Source: Alphaproteobacteria bacterium
GTDB lineage: Bacteria > Pseudomonadota > Alphaproteobacteria > Micropepsales > Micropepsaceae
Assembly: GCA_016792565.1 (NCBI GenBank)
Contig: JAEUMK010000098.1
Span: forward strand, 1-64,000
DNA length: 64,000 bases
Direction: 5' to 3'
The notes beneath the pieces were generated by a model. The model searched no databases, was not told where the DNA came from, and worked only from the letters and a program-made list of their open reading frames with translations. A program made the translations under genes and the position numbers. Below, in pieces: positions 9,201-19,824 of this stretch (position 1 is the stretch's first letter; each line of letters begins with the position of its first letter).

Positions 9201-10298
9201 ATGACGCCACGCTGGAAAATGGGTTTCGAGATCGAGCTGATGGCGCCGCCCGGGCGCTCGCGGCTGGAGCTTGCCGAGCGCGTGGCGCGGCGCGGCGGCG
9301 GCGCCGTGCGGCGCTTCTTCCATCCGCAGTCCGAGCCGAGCGCGGTCAAGGGCCTGGCGACCTTCGAGAACCTGACGCCCGGCTTCGAGGCGCTGGACGC
9401 CGGCGGGCAGCCGCTCGGGCGCTTCGTCGACGACGTGACGCTGCAGGAGGGCCTGACGAAATCGGCGGCGCCCAGGCCGGGCTGGTACCGGGTGGTCGCC
9501 GACGACGCGCGGCTGCTGCGCCTCGTCATGCGCCACTGCGACGCCGAGGCGCCGCTGGCCGAAACGATGGCGAAGCTGGCCGGGCTGTTCGGGACGGCGA
9601 TCGAGCCACACGCCTCCGGCATGGTGCGGGTGAGCGACGACCGCGGCGTCTCGGTCGCCATCGGCGCGCCGCTGCCCGGCGAGCGCGAGCGGCCCTGCGA
9701 GATCGTCACGCCGCCGCTGGAGGCGGATCACGAGGCGGCGCTGGAGAGCCTGCTGGGCGAGGCGCGCGGGCTCGGCTTCGCGGCGCCGGCCGAGGGCGCG
9801 ACGCACATCCATTTCGACGCCGCCAGGCTGACCTCCGCGGCGGCGATCGCCAATCTCGTCAACGCACTGGGCCTTCACGGCGCGGCGCTGAAGCGCCTGG
9901 TGAAGACCAACCCGCGCTGCACGCGCCTCGGCCATTGGCCGGAGGGGCTGAGCGCGCTGGTCAATGCGCCGCATTTCGCGGCGCTGCCCTGGGAGAAGGC
10001 GCGCGAGGGGCTGGCGAGCGTGGGGCTGAAGAAATTCTGCGACTTCAACCTGCTGAACATCGCGGCGGCGAGCCCGTCGAAACACACCTTCGAAGTCCGC
10101 ATCCTGCCGGTCTATCTGGAGGCGCGGCCGGCGATCGCGGCGGCGCTGCTGTTCGAGGCGATCCTGGAATGGTGCGTCCGGCCGGGCCTGCGCGCCGCGC
10201 CGGAGCGGCTGGACGCCTGGATCGACGAACTCGATCTGCCGGACGAGATCCGGGCGGGCTGGCGGGCCGGGGCTATCGCGCCGGACGGCAGTGCGTGA
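9201..10298 (+). CDS. Putative amidoligase (COOH-NH2 ligase family)
   Basis: A 365-residue protein resembling amidoligase_2-type ATP-grasp/glutamine-synthetase-fold enzymes that form amide bonds between carboxylates and amines. Visible signatures are MGFEIEL (7-13) with two acidic residues for metal/ATP, CEIVTPPLEAD (166-176), THIHFDAA (201-208) and KHTFEVRILP (294-303). There is no signal peptide, so it is cytoplasmic. Family members act in peptide tagging, wall or antibiotic modification; the substrate here is unknown. It lies directly after a secreted TraB/GumN protein. The fold assignment rests on motif recognition and is not certain. Confidence 0.72.
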   Translation: MTPRWKMGFEIELMAPPGRSRLELAERVARRGGGAVRRFFHPQSEPSAVKGLATFENLTPGFEALDAGGQPLGRFVDDVTLQEGLTKSAAPRPGWYRVVADDARLLRLVMRHCDAEAPLAETMAKLAGLFGTAIEPHASGMVRVSDDRGVSVAIGAPLPGERERPCEIVTPPLEADHEAALESLLGEARGLGFAAPAEGATHIHFDAARLTSAAAIANLVNALGLHGAALKRLVKTNPRCTRLGHWPEGLSALVNAPHFAALPWEKAREGLASVGLKKFCDFNLLNIAAASPSKHTFEVRILPVYLEARPAIAAALLFEAILEWCVRPGLRAAPERLDAWIDELDLPDEIRAGWRAGAIAPDGSA

Positions 10299-10337
10299 CA
10301 GAGTGGGGCAACCGACTCGACCCCGGAAGGACACCGC

Positions 10338-10706
10338 ATGACATCCACCACGCCGCGCACCCGCATGCTCGGCCGCGTCGCCGCCGCCTTCCTGGCGACC
10401 AGCGCCATGACCGGCGCCTCGCTCAGCCTCGTGCAGGCCGCCTACGCCTATAGCCAGAGCCAGATGGAGATGGCGTTCTGGGACGCCGGCTATTCCTACT
10501 GCGACGCCGAGAAGCTCGGCCAGTACTGGCAGATGGCGACCTATGACGCGAAGCTGAATGCAGGCCTCAAGATCCTGGAAGGCGGACAGGTCTATCTCGA
10601 CCAGGCGATCCAGATCGCCATGCAGTCCTATGGCTGCCCCAACGGCTTCAATTTCGACGATTCCACCAGCCTCGCGGCGCTGTGGAGCGCACCGGGACGC
10701 TCGTGA
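10338..10706 (+). CDS. Small secreted protein of unknown function
   Basis: A 122-residue protein with an N-terminal signal peptide (hydrophobic AAAFLATSAMTGASLSL, probable cleavage after AAYA). The mature part is about 85 residues with two cysteines (YSYCDAEKLGQYWQ and SYGCPNGF) that could form a disulfide, and a conserved-looking DAKLNAGLKILEGG. I do not recognise a family with confidence, although similar YCDAK...YW proteins occur in sphingomonads from memory. A GGAAGGA 7 bases before the ATG supports the start. It is the last gene before the ahcY regulatory region. Confidence 0.75.
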   Translation: MTSTTPRTRMLGRVAAAFLATSAMTGASLSLVQAAYAYSQSQMEMAFWDAGYSYCDAEKLGQYWQMATYDAKLNAGLKILEGGQVYLDQAIQIAMQSYGCPNGFNFDDSTSLAALWSAPGRS

Positions 10707-10734
10707 CGCGGCCGCGGCCGGTATCGTCAACGAG

Positions 10735-10754
10735 ATATAAAGAAGTCCTTATAT
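10735..10754 (+). promoter_or_regulatory. Candidate operator upstream of ahcY (SahR/SamR-like palindrome)
   Basis: A 20-base AT-rich inverted repeat, ATATAAAGA-AG-TCCTTATAT, has arms differing at one position and stands out in very GC-rich DNA. It ends 93 bases before ahcY. ArsR-family regulators of the methyl cycle (SahR, SamR) are known to use AT-rich palindromes of this kind before ahcY, metF or metK in proteobacteria. Assignment to that family is inferred from placement and pattern; no regulator gene is in the window. Confidence 0.5.
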
Positions 10755-10847
10755 AAGGCTTGCGAGCCGCAGACCGGGCTGCTAGAGGGGCCTCCATTGC
10801 GGCGGGGCCGCGTCCCCTAGCCGCCCTCTTTTTCCATTCGAGGCTCC

Positions 10848-12251
10848 ATGTCCGCCCACGACTATCACGTCGCCGATATCAAGCTGGCCGCCTTCGGCCG
10901 CAAGGAAATCGACCTGGCCGAAACGGAAATGCCCGGCCTGATGGCGACGCGCGAAGAGTTCGGCCCCAAGCAGCCGCTGAAGGGCGCGCGCATCGCCGGC
11001 TCGCTGCACATGACGATCCAGCCCGCGGTGCTGATCGAGACGCTGAAGCACCTGGGCGCCGACGTGCGCTGGGTGTCGTGCAACATCTACTCGACCCAGG
11101 ACCACGCCGCCGCCGCGATCGCTGCGGGCGGCACGCCGGTCTATGCCTATAAGGGCGAGACGCTGACCGAGTACTGGGACTACACCGCCAAGCTGTTCGA
11201 CTGGCACGGCGGCGGCATGCCCAACATGATCCTCGACGACGGCGGCGACGCGACGATGTTCGTGCACCTGGGCCTGCGCGCCGAGCAGGGCGACACCGCC
11301 TTCCTCGACACGCCGCATTCGGAGGAGGAGGAGATCTTCTTCGCCCTGCTGAAGAAGACCCTCGCCAAGAAGCCCAAGGGCTGGTTCGCCCAGCTCGCGA
11401 CCTCGATCCGCGGCGTCTCGGAAGAGACGACGACCGGCGTCAACCGGCTCTATCAGCTGGCCGCCCACAACAAGCTGCTGTTCCCGGCGATCAACGTCAA
11501 CGACAGCGTGACCAAGTCGAAGTTCGACAATCTCTATGGCTGCCGCGAGAGCCTGGTCGACGCCATCCGCCGCGGCACCGACGTGATGATGTCGGGCAAG
11601 ACGGCGTTCGTCGCGGGCTTCGGCGACGTCGGCAAGGGCTCGGCCGCCTCGCTGCGCCAGGCCGGCTGCCGCGTGCTGGTCTCGGAAGTCGATCCGATCT
11701 GCGCCCTGCAGGCGGCGATGGAAGGCTACGAGGTCGTCACGCTGGAGGACGCCTGCCCGCGCGCCGACATCTTCGTCACCGCAACCGGCAACAAGAACAT
11801 CATCGGCATCGACCACATGCGGGCCATGAAGGACCGCGCCATCGTCTGCAATATCGGGCACTTCGACAACGAGATCGACGTCGCGGGCCTGAAGAACTTC
11901 AAGTGGAACAACATCAAGCCGCAGGTCGACGAGATTGAGCTGGCCTCGGGCAAGCGCATCATCCTCCTGTCGGAGGGGCGGCTCGTGAATCTCGGCAACG
12001 CGATGGGGCACCCCAGCTTCGTCATGTCGGCCTCGTTCACCAACCAGACGATCGCCCAGATCGAGCTGTGGACCAACCCCGAGAAGTACGCCAAGCAGGT
12101 CTACACGCTGCCCAAGCATCTCGACGAGAAGGTGGCGCGCCTGCACCTGGAGAAGATCGGCGTGAAGCTGACCAAGCTGAGCCCCGAGCAGGCCGACTAT
12201 ATCGGCGTGAAGGTCGACGGCCCGTTCAAGGCGGATCACTACCGCTACTGA
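10848..12251 (+). CDS. ahcY: S-adenosylhomocysteinase
   Basis: Cytosolic NAD-dependent enzyme splitting S-adenosylhomocysteine into adenosine and homocysteine, removing the inhibitor made by methyltransferases. It is 467 residues, the usual bacterial length. It has [15 protein letters not shown], the substrate region [12 protein letters not shown], the NAD-binding GFGDVGKG (about 257-264), HFDNEID, and the invariant C-terminal KADHYRY. An AT-rich palindrome lies upstream and a strong hairpin terminator downstream, so it is probably transcribed on its own. In related genomes it links the ptsH block to the divL block, as here. Confidence 0.98.
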   Translation: MSAHDYHVADIKLAAFGRKEIDLAETEMPGLMATREEFGPKQPLKGARIAGSLHMTIQPAVLIETLKHLGADVRWVSCNIYSTQDHAAAAIAAGGTPVYAYKGETLTEYWDYTAKLFDWHGGGMPNMILDDGGDATMFVHLGLRAEQGDTAFLDTPHSEEEEIFFALLKKTLAKKPKGWFAQLATSIRGVSEETTTGVNRLYQLAAHNKLLFPAINVNDSVTKSKFDNLYGCRESLVDAIRRGTDVMMSGKTAFVAGFGDVGKGSAASLRQAGCRVLVSEVDPICALQAAMEGYEVVTLEDACPRADIFVTATGNKNIIGIDHMRAMKDRAIVCNIGHFDNEIDVAGLKNFKWNNIKPQVDEIELASGKRIILLSEGRLVNLGNAMGHPSFVMSASFTNQTIAQIELWTNPEKYAKQVYTLPKHLDEKVARLHLEKIGVKLTKLSPEQADYIGVKVDGPFKADHYRY

Positions 12252-12286
12252 GCGTTTGCGCCGCCGCGGCGCGCGCTCCGACGGCG

Positions 12287-12320
12287 AACGCCGGCCCTTC
12301 GGGCCGGCGTTTTCGTTTTT
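12287..12320 (+). terminator. Rho-independent terminator of ahcY
   Basis: A perfect 11-base stem (AACGCCGGCCC / GGGCCGGCGTT) with a TTC loop is followed by a T-rich run (TTCGTTTTT), 35 bases after the ahcY stop. It is a classic intrinsic terminator. Confidence 0.9.
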
Positions 12321-12446
12321 CCCCCATCAATTGCGCTTCCGGCGGGCCGGGGACTCTTTCGCCGCGAGTCGGGCGCGCATATCGTGATCCGGGGACGATT
12401 CGCGCGAGCGGCAACGACGCGGGTCGCCAAGGGGTATCGCAGCACC

Positions 12447-14885
12447 ATGACCGCAACGACGCGCCAGAAGCGGCGGACACGAGGGATTCCCCTCGCCGCT
12501 GCGCTCGCCGCGTCGAGCGTGGCCGGCGGCCTCGCCCAGGCGCAGGAGACCTCGCTGCTCGCCCCGGGAAGCGTCGTGGGCGCCTTCGCGGCGGTCGGCC
12601 TGGTGGCGCTCGCCGGGGCCGGCGTGCTGTTCGCCATCGGCGCGATCCAGCGCTCAAGGTCGCGCGAGACACAGCTGACGGCCGAACTGACCGCGGCGCG
12701 GCGCAGCGCCGCCGAGCGCACCGCGCTGCTGCTGGCGACCGACACGCCGCTCTATCTCTATCCGCCGGGTGCGGCGCGGCCGCGCATCTTCGGGCCCGAC
12801 CAGGGCCGGCTGGAACGCGTGCTGCGCGGGCCTGACGGCCTCGCGCTCGCCGAGGCGATCAAGAAGCTGAGGGCGAGCGGCGAGCCCTTCACGCTGTCCG
12901 CCCGCGACCCCCAGCACGGGCCGCTGCGCGCCCGCGGCCGGGCGGCCGGGCGCGAGACCGCGGTCTTCCTGGAGGGCAGCTACGAGGGCGATCCGCTGGT
13001 CCAGCCGCCGCCGCCCCAGGCGAGCGCCGCCGACGGGCAGATGCACGCTTTGCTCGACGCCATGCCCCTGCCCTTCGCGGCGCGCGGGCGGGACGGGCGG
13101 CTGATCTACGCCAATCCGGCCTATGCCGAGGCGGCCGGCGCGGCGAGCGCGGCGGCGGCCGTCGCGGCGCAGGCCAAGCTCTTCTCCGACGAGCCGGCGC
13201 TGGCGGAATCGGCCATGTCGGCGGGCGCCCCGGTCACCGAACGGCGCTTCGCGGTGATCGACGGCCAGCGCCGGGCGCTGGAGGTGACCGCCGCGCCGTC
13301 GGGCGACATCGTCGCCATCGCGGTCGCCGACGAGAGCGGCGCAGCCGAGGCGCGCGACCGCCTGCAACGCCATATCGGTGCCTATGACGAGACGCTGAAC
13401 CGGCTGAAGACGGCCGTCGCGGTGTTCGGACCGGACCAGAAGCTGACCTTCTTCAACAAGGCCTATGTGGATCTGTGGCGGCTCGACCCGGCCTGGCTGG
13501 CGCAGAAGCCGTCGGAAGGCGAGATCCTGGAGCGGCTGCGCGAAGGCCGCCGGGTGCCGGAGGAAAAGAGCTTCGCCGCCTTCAAGCGGTCGCGGGCCGA
13601 ACTCTACGGCCAGATGACCGAGCCGCAGGAGGAGGTCTGGCACCTGCCGGACGGCACGGCGCTGCGCATCGCCGGCCAGCCCCACCCCTTCGGCGGACTG
13701 CTCTACCTCTACGAGGACATGACCGAGCAGCTGAGCCTGGAGCGGCGCTACAACGACCTCTTCAACGTGCAGCGCTCGACGCTCGATCATCTGCACGAGG
13801 GCGTCGCCTTCTTCGGTACCGACGGTCGGCTGAAGCTGTGGAACGTCGCCTTCGCCGACCTGTGGGGTCTGGAGCCGCAGCAGCTGGAAGGCGAGCCGCA
13901 TTTCGAGAAGGTGGCGCTGCTCTGCGCCGCGCTGGGCGGCGACGGCTCGGACTGGGACAAGGTGCGCGGCCAGGTGACGGGCGCGGCCGAGCGCGCCGAG
14001 ATCAGCGGCGACATGGAGCGCAGCGACGACGTCACGCTGCGCTACGCCTCGGTGCCGATGCCGGACGGGGCGACGCTGATGAGCTTCGTCGACATGACCG
14101 ACGCCGTGCGCGCCGAGCAGAGCCTTCTGGAGAAGAACGAGGCGCTGATGACGGCGGCGAGGCTGAAGACCGACTTCATCGGCCATGTCTCCTATCAGCT
14201 GATCGTGCCGCTGACCTCGATCATCGGTTTCGCCGAGGCGCTGAAGGCCGGCATCGCGGGCGCGCTGAACGCCAAGCAGGACTATTACCTCGGCAACGTG
14301 CTGGCGGCCTCGGCCGAGCTGAAGACGCAGATCGACAACATGGTCGATCTCGCCGCCATCGACGCGGGCGAGCTGAAGCTCGATCTGAGGCCCATCGAGC
14401 CGGTCGAGTTCCTGACAAACCTGAAGTCCATGGTGCAGGAGCGCTGCAACAAGGCGGGGCTGGAGCTGGTGATGGTCGCGCCGGACGATCTGGGCATCCT
14501 GACCGGCGATCCGGCGCGGCTGAAGCAGGTGATGTTCAACCTGCTCACCAATGCGATCACCTACACGCCTTCGGGCGAAAAGATCGAATTCGGCGCGATG
14601 GCCGAAGGCGCGGGCCTGCGCTTCTGGGTGCGCGACACCGGTCCCGGCTTCGAGCCCGAACAGCAGGCGCTTGCCTTCGAGCGCTTCGAGAGCAGCCGGG
14701 TAGGCGAGGCGCCGCGCGGCCCGGGCCTCGGCCTGGCGCTGGTGCGCTCGATCGTCCAGCTGCATGGCGGCTGGGTCTCGCTGCGCTCAAGAAAGGGCGA
14801 AGGCACGGAGGTCACGTGCCATCTGCCGCGTTCGGGCGAGTCGCCCGCGCTGCCGGGCTTCGAGGACATCGACGCGCAGCTCTGA
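12447..14885 (+). CDS. divL: DivL-type PAS sensor kinase with tyrosine in the H-box
   Basis: An 812-residue membrane-anchored protein with a signal/TM segment near the N-terminus, a second TM (about 50-75), several PAS-like modules and C-terminal HisKA-HATPase domains. The H-box reads HVSYQLIVPLTSI, so Y583 replaces the phospho-accepting histidine, the hallmark of DivL. The ATP site is intact (NLLTNAITYTPSG, RDTGPGFEP, GPGLGLALV). In Caulobacter DivL modulates CckA and DivK in cell-cycle control at the pole. It follows ahcY, the conserved place. The ATG at 12447 is chosen because AAGGGG lies upstream and the longer GTG start at 12384 adds an arginine-rich stretch. Confidence 0.9.
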   Translation: MTATTRQKRRTRGIPLAAALAASSVAGGLAQAQETSLLAPGSVVGAFAAVGLVALAGAGVLFAIGAIQRSRSRETQLTAELTAARRSAAERTALLLATDTPLYLYPPGAARPRIFGPDQGRLERVLRGPDGLALAEAIKKLRASGEPFTLSARDPQHGPLRARGRAAGRETAVFLEGSYEGDPLVQPPPPQASAADGQMHALLDAMPLPFAARGRDGRLIYANPAYAEAAGAASAAAAVAAQAKLFSDEPALAESAMSAGAPVTERRFAVIDGQRRALEVTAAPSGDIVAIAVADESGAAEARDRLQRHIGAYDETLNRLKTAVAVFGPDQKLTFFNKAYVDLWRLDPAWLAQKPSEGEILERLREGRRVPEEKSFAAFKRSRAELYGQMTEPQEEVWHLPDGTALRIAGQPHPFGGLLYLYEDMTEQLSLERRYNDLFNVQRSTLDHLHEGVAFFGTDGRLKLWNVAFADLWGLEPQQLEGEPHFEKVALLCAALGGDGSDWDKVRGQVTGAAERAEISGDMERSDDVTLRYASVPMPDGATLMSFVDMTDAVRAEQSLLEKNEALMTAARLKTDFIGHVSYQLIVPLTSIIGFAEALKAGIAGALNAKQDYYLGNVLAASAELKTQIDNMVDLAAIDAGELKLDLRPIEPVEFLTNLKSMVQERCNKAGLELVMVAPDDLGILTGDPARLKQVMFNLLTNAITYTPSGEKIEFGAMAEGAGLRFWVRDTGPGFEPEQQALAFERFESSRVGEAPRGPGLGLALVRSIVQLHGGWVSLRSRKGEGTEVTCHLPRSGESPALPGFEDIDAQL

Positions 14886-14952
14886 GCGCGCACGAATAGC
14901 GCGCGGCGGCGGAACCGGCGCGGGCCATGCGAGCGTCGCGGCGCGCGGCGCC

Positions 14953-15606
14953 TCAGAAATGGTAGTTGAGGCCGACCTTCACGGTGTCGAACGAGGACTC
15001 GAAATTGTCCGCGCCGATATACCAGAACATCGCCGGCGGCTGGATCTCGTCGTCGAAGCCGTAGTGGAGGTATTCGACCTTCGCCGTCCACTGCTCGGCG
15101 ACGCCATGCTCGACGCCGAGACCGGCAGTCCAGCCGGTGCGGTCGTGATCGGCGCCGTCGCCGAATTCCGAGCCGCCGATGAAATTGCGATCGGTCCAGG
15201 CCGCGAAGCCGACGCCGCCGGTCGCGTAGATCAGCGTGTCGTCGAAGACCATGCCGAACCGAAGGCGGACCGAGGCAAGATAGTCGACCTCGATGCTGAC
15301 CTCGTCGAAGGCGCCGCCCGCGTCGGCCGGGTCCATGCGCTTGTCGAGCGCGCCGATCGTCGCGTCGCCCTCGAGGCCGATCAGGTAGGCGCCGAACTGG
15401 TAGTTGTAGCCGAGCTGGCCGCCACCGATGACGCCACCGGGATCGATCTCGTAGAAATAGGCCGGGTTGTCGTCGGCGAGCCGGTTCTGGCCCCAGCCAT
15501 AGCCGGAATGGGCGCCGGCATAGAAGCCGCTCCAGTCGCGGCCTTCGGCAAGGGCCGAGCCGGAGAGAGCGGCAGCGGCAAGGCAGAACACAGTTAAAGG
15601 CCGCAT
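14953..15606 (-). CDS. Outer-membrane beta-barrel protein (Omp25/31-like)
   Basis: A 217-residue protein with a signal peptide (MRPLTVFCLAAAALSGSALA) and the WSGFYAGAHSGYGWG opening typical of alphaproteobacterial 8-stranded barrel porin-like proteins. Alternating strands run throughout, including GGGQLGYNYQFG, VGFAAWTDRN and TAKVEYLHYGF. It ends in VKVGLNYHF with the terminal phenylalanine used for barrel insertion. The start at 15606 is set by the signal peptide, since the longer frame begins with an arginine-rich leader. It is monocistronic and convergent with divL. It probably has a structural or adhesion role. Confidence 0.88.
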   Translation of the reverse strand: MRPLTVFCLAAAALSGSALAEGRDWSGFYAGAHSGYGWGQNRLADDNPAYFYEIDPGGVIGGGQLGYNYQFGAYLIGLEGDATIGALDKRMDPADAGGAFDEVSIEVDYLASVRLRFGMVFDDTLIYATGGVGFAAWTDRNFIGGSEFGDGADHDRTGWTAGLGVEHGVAEQWTAKVEYLHYGFDDEIQPPAMFWYIGADNFESSFDTVKVGLNYHF

Positions 15607-15810
15607 AGGGTGGCTTCCCGTCGATTGGTCGAAGGCGGCGGCACTTACAGCCACATTGCGCCGACGCCTGTGACAATTGTCGCGCGACGCCACGTCATGC
15701 GTCCGGATGTCGCGCAGCTGCATCGCCATCGGATTCGACGGACGGAAAGGCGGAGGGGAGATGCGAGGCGAGGCGCGCAGCGGGGCGGCGCGTGCCGCCC
15801 CTGAACCGCG

Positions 15811-17518
<1,708 letters not shown>

Positions 17519-17601
17519 GTCCCGCGTCCCCGTTCGCCGAAAAGCGCGCGAACCTGCCGGAACGGCGAGGCGGAATCAACGCCGCCGCAGCGGAAACCCG
17601 G

Positions 17602-18111
17602 TCAGGCCACGTAGGCCTTCAGCGAGGCCAGAAAGGCCTGCACGCGCGCGCCGGCATCCTCGACCCGCAGCGCGGCGAGGGCCGGCGCGGTCCAGCCCTG
17701 CGGCGGATCGAGTTCGGCTTCCAGCGCGGCGAGCGCGCGGCGCTCGTCCGCCGCCAGATCGAAGCGCGCGGCCTGGTGCAGCAGGGCCAGCCACTCATGC
17801 ACCCGGCGCATGACTTCGAAGGCCCGCAGCATCGGCGCGAGAAGGCCGGGCTCCTGCTGCCAGGAGCGGCCGCCGAAGAGATCCTGCGTCACGCGCTGTC
17901 CGGCGCCCAGGCAGTCGAAATACTCGCAGCCGCGGAAGCCGTAGCCGGCGCGATCCTCATAGATGCGGCAGCCGCCCGACCCGTCGAGATTGGGGCAGGC
18001 TTCGCCGCAGGCCTTGTCGATGGCAAACAACTCTGAGCGGTCGAAGGCCAGCGCGACGCAGCACAGCGCGGCGCAGTTGGCGCAGTCGGCGCGCAGAAGG
18101 GCGGCATCCAT
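17602..18111 (-). CDS. Cysteine-rich putative metal-binding protein
   Basis: A 169-residue protein with nine cysteines in its first 70 residues (C10, C13, C17, C18, C35, C39, C48, C62, C67), arranged like a YkgJ-type zinc/iron-binding domain: DCANCAALCC, ACGEACPNLDGSGGCRIY, FRGCEYFDCLGAGQ. The C-terminal half is helical with no cysteine. From memory the N-terminal pattern and the following GQxVxQxxFGGRxW resemble the cysteine-rich head found before pentapeptide repeats in some actinobacterial proteins, but no pentapeptide repeats are present. Function unknown. It is divergent from tsaE. Confidence 0.75.
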   Translation of the reverse strand: MDAALLRADCANCAALCCVALAFDRSELFAIDKACGEACPNLDGSGGCRIYEDRAGYGFRGCEYFDCLGAGQRVTQDLFGGRSWQQEPGLLAPMLRAFEVMRRVHEWLALLHQAARFDLAADERRALAALEAELDPPQGWTAPALAALRVEDAGARVQAFLASLKAYVA

Positions 18112-18274
18112 TCGGTTGTCCCTTGCGTTCCCGCAGCACCGCCCGTGGCGGAAAATGCGAAAGGCCCGCCCCCGGGGCCGGCCTTCGCCGTCACACTAGC
18201 GACATCGCCGCGCACCGCAAGGTGCCGGAACGTGCGGCGTTGCCCGGCCGCGGACCATCGGGCACAAGACGCCG

Positions 18275-18751
18275 ATGCAGACGGCGATTCACGACAGCGG
18301 CGGCCGCCTCACGCTCGGCGATCTGGCGGCGGCGGAGCGGCTCGGCGCGGCGGTCGCGGCGCGCTTGCAGACCGGCGACGCCGTGCTGCTGCGCGGCGAT
18401 CTGGGGGCCGGCAAGACGACGCTGGCGCGGGCGATCCTCACAGCGCTCGGCCATCGCGGCGAGGTGCCCTCGCCGACCTTCACGCTGGTGCAGAGCTACG
18501 ACACGCCGCGCCTCGCGGTCGCGCATTTCGATCTCTACCGCCTGAAATCGCCGGACGAAGTGCGCGAACTGGGGTTCGACGACGCGCTCGCCGCCGGGGC
18601 GGCGCTGGTCGAGTGGCCCGAGCAGGCGGAAGGGCACATGCCCGAGGAACGGCTGGAGATCGCGCTCACGGCCGAGCCGCGCGCTGCGACGCTGAGCGGC
18701 ACGGGGCGCTGGGCCGATCTCGCGGCGGCGATCGCGGGCGAAGCGGCGTGA
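18275..18751 (+). CDS. tsaE: tRNA threonylcarbamoyladenosine biosynthesis ATPase TsaE
   Basis: A 158-residue P-loop ATPase working with TsaB, TsaC and TsaD to make the t6A37 modification on ANN-decoding tRNAs. The Walker A GDLGAGKT is at 41-48, followed by EVPSPTFTLVQSY and HFDLYRL, both diagnostic. It heads a run of genes joined by overlapping starts and stops: its TGA overlaps the GTG of the next gene as GTGA. The tsaE-amgK-murU order is conserved in alphaproteobacteria. Confidence 0.95.
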   Translation: MQTAIHDSGGRLTLGDLAAAERLGAAVAARLQTGDAVLLRGDLGAGKTTLARAILTALGHRGEVPSPTFTLVQSYDTPRLAVAHFDLYRLKSPDEVRELGFDDALAAGAALVEWPEQAEGHMPEERLEIALTAEPRAATLSGTGRWADLAAAIAGEAA

Positions 18752-19824
18752 CGGACCGCAGCGCCGCGATCGAGGCGTTTCTGGCGGCCAGCGGCTGGGG
18801 CGGGGCCGTGCGCACGCCGCTGCCGGGCGATGCCTCGACGCGCAGCTACGAGCGCCTCGCGCTCGCCGGGCGCAAGGCGATGCTGATGAACCAGCCGCCG
18901 AGCGCCGAGACCGCGCCCTGCCCGCCGGAGGCGAGCCCCGCCGAGCGCGCGGCGCTCGGCTATAACGCGCTGGCACGGCTGGCGGCCGGGCGGGTGGAGG
19001 CCTTCGTCGCCACGGCGCGCTATCTGAAATCGCTGGGGCTTTCGGCCCCCGCCATTCTGGCCGCCGATCCCAAGGCCGGCTTCGCGGTCATCGAGGATCT
19101 GGGCGACGGGCTGTTCGCGCGTCTGATCGAGGCGGGCACGCACGAGCGTCCGCTCTACGAGGCGGCGATCGACGCGCTGCTGCGCCTGCACGAGACGCGC
19201 CCGCCCGAGGTGCTGCCCGGCGGCTGGCCGCTGCTCGTCTATGACGATCTGGCGCTGAAGACGGGGCACGACGTCTTCGTCGAGTGGCTGCCGCGCTACC
19301 GCGAGGGAGTCGTTTTCGGCAAGGACGCGCTGGCGGCCTGGGAAGCGACGTGGCGACCGATCCGGGCGCGCGGCGAAAAGGGGGCGAGCGTCTTCTGCCA
19401 CCGCGACTATCACGCCGAAAATCTCATCTGGCTGCCGGAGCGCGAAGGCGCGGCGCGGGTCGGGCTGCTCGACTTCCAGGACGCGGTGCGGGCGCATCCG
19501 GCCTGGGACCTCTCGATGCTGCTGCACGACGCGCGGCGCACGGTCTCGCCCGAACTGGAGGCGGCGTGCCTCGCGCGCTATCTCGCCGCCCGGCCGGACG
19601 CCGACGCCGAAGCGCTGCGCGCCGACTATCATGCGCTGGGGGCGCTCAACATCGTGCGCATCCTCGGCATCTTCGCGCGGCTGGTGACACGCGACGGCAA
19701 ACCGCGCTACGCCGCTTTCATGCCCCGCATGTGGACCTATCTCGCGCGCTGTCTCGCCGACCCCGCGCTGAAGGAACTGGACGCCTGGTTCGCGGCGCAT
19801 GTGCCGCACGAGGCGCGGCGATGA
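18748..19824 (+). CDS. amgK: N-acetylmuramate/N-acetylglucosamine kinase AmgK
   Basis: A 358-residue aminoglycoside-phosphotransferase-fold sugar kinase. AmgK phosphorylates MurNAc at the anomeric position in the peptidoglycan recycling route that bypasses MurA and gives intrinsic fosfomycin tolerance. The catalytic loop is FCHRDYHAENLIW and the metal-binding DFQDA follows (LLDFQDAVRAHPAWDL). The start is the GTG overlapping the tsaE stop. The murU gene follows with an ATGA overlap, which fixes the function among the many members of this fold. Confidence 0.93.
   Translation: MTDRSAAIEAFLAASGWGGAVRTPLPGDASTRSYERLALAGRKAMLMNQPPSAETAPCPPEASPAERAALGYNALARLAAGRVEAFVATARYLKSLGLSAPAILAADPKAGFAVIEDLGDGLFARLIEAGTHERPLYEAAIDALLRLHETRPPEVLPGGWPLLVYDDLALKTGHDVFVEWLPRYREGVVFGKDALAAWEATWRPIRARGEKGASVFCHRDYHAENLIWLPEREGAARVGLLDFQDAVRAHPAWDLSMLLHDARRTVSPELEAACLARYLAARPDADAEALRADYHALGALNIVRILGIFARLVTRDGKPRYAAFMPRMWTYLARCLADPALKELDAWFAAHVPHEARR

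Noticed and set aside
10707-10847. SAH, SAM-II or SAM/SAH riboswitch before ahcY
   Set aside because: I could not fold the leader into the conserved core of any of these classes. The AT-rich palindrome explains the region better.
18157-18188. GC-rich hairpin between the cysteine-rich gene and tsaE
   Set aside because: It lies between divergent starts, so it is not a terminator. The stem has a bulge and a large GC loop that could arise by chance here.
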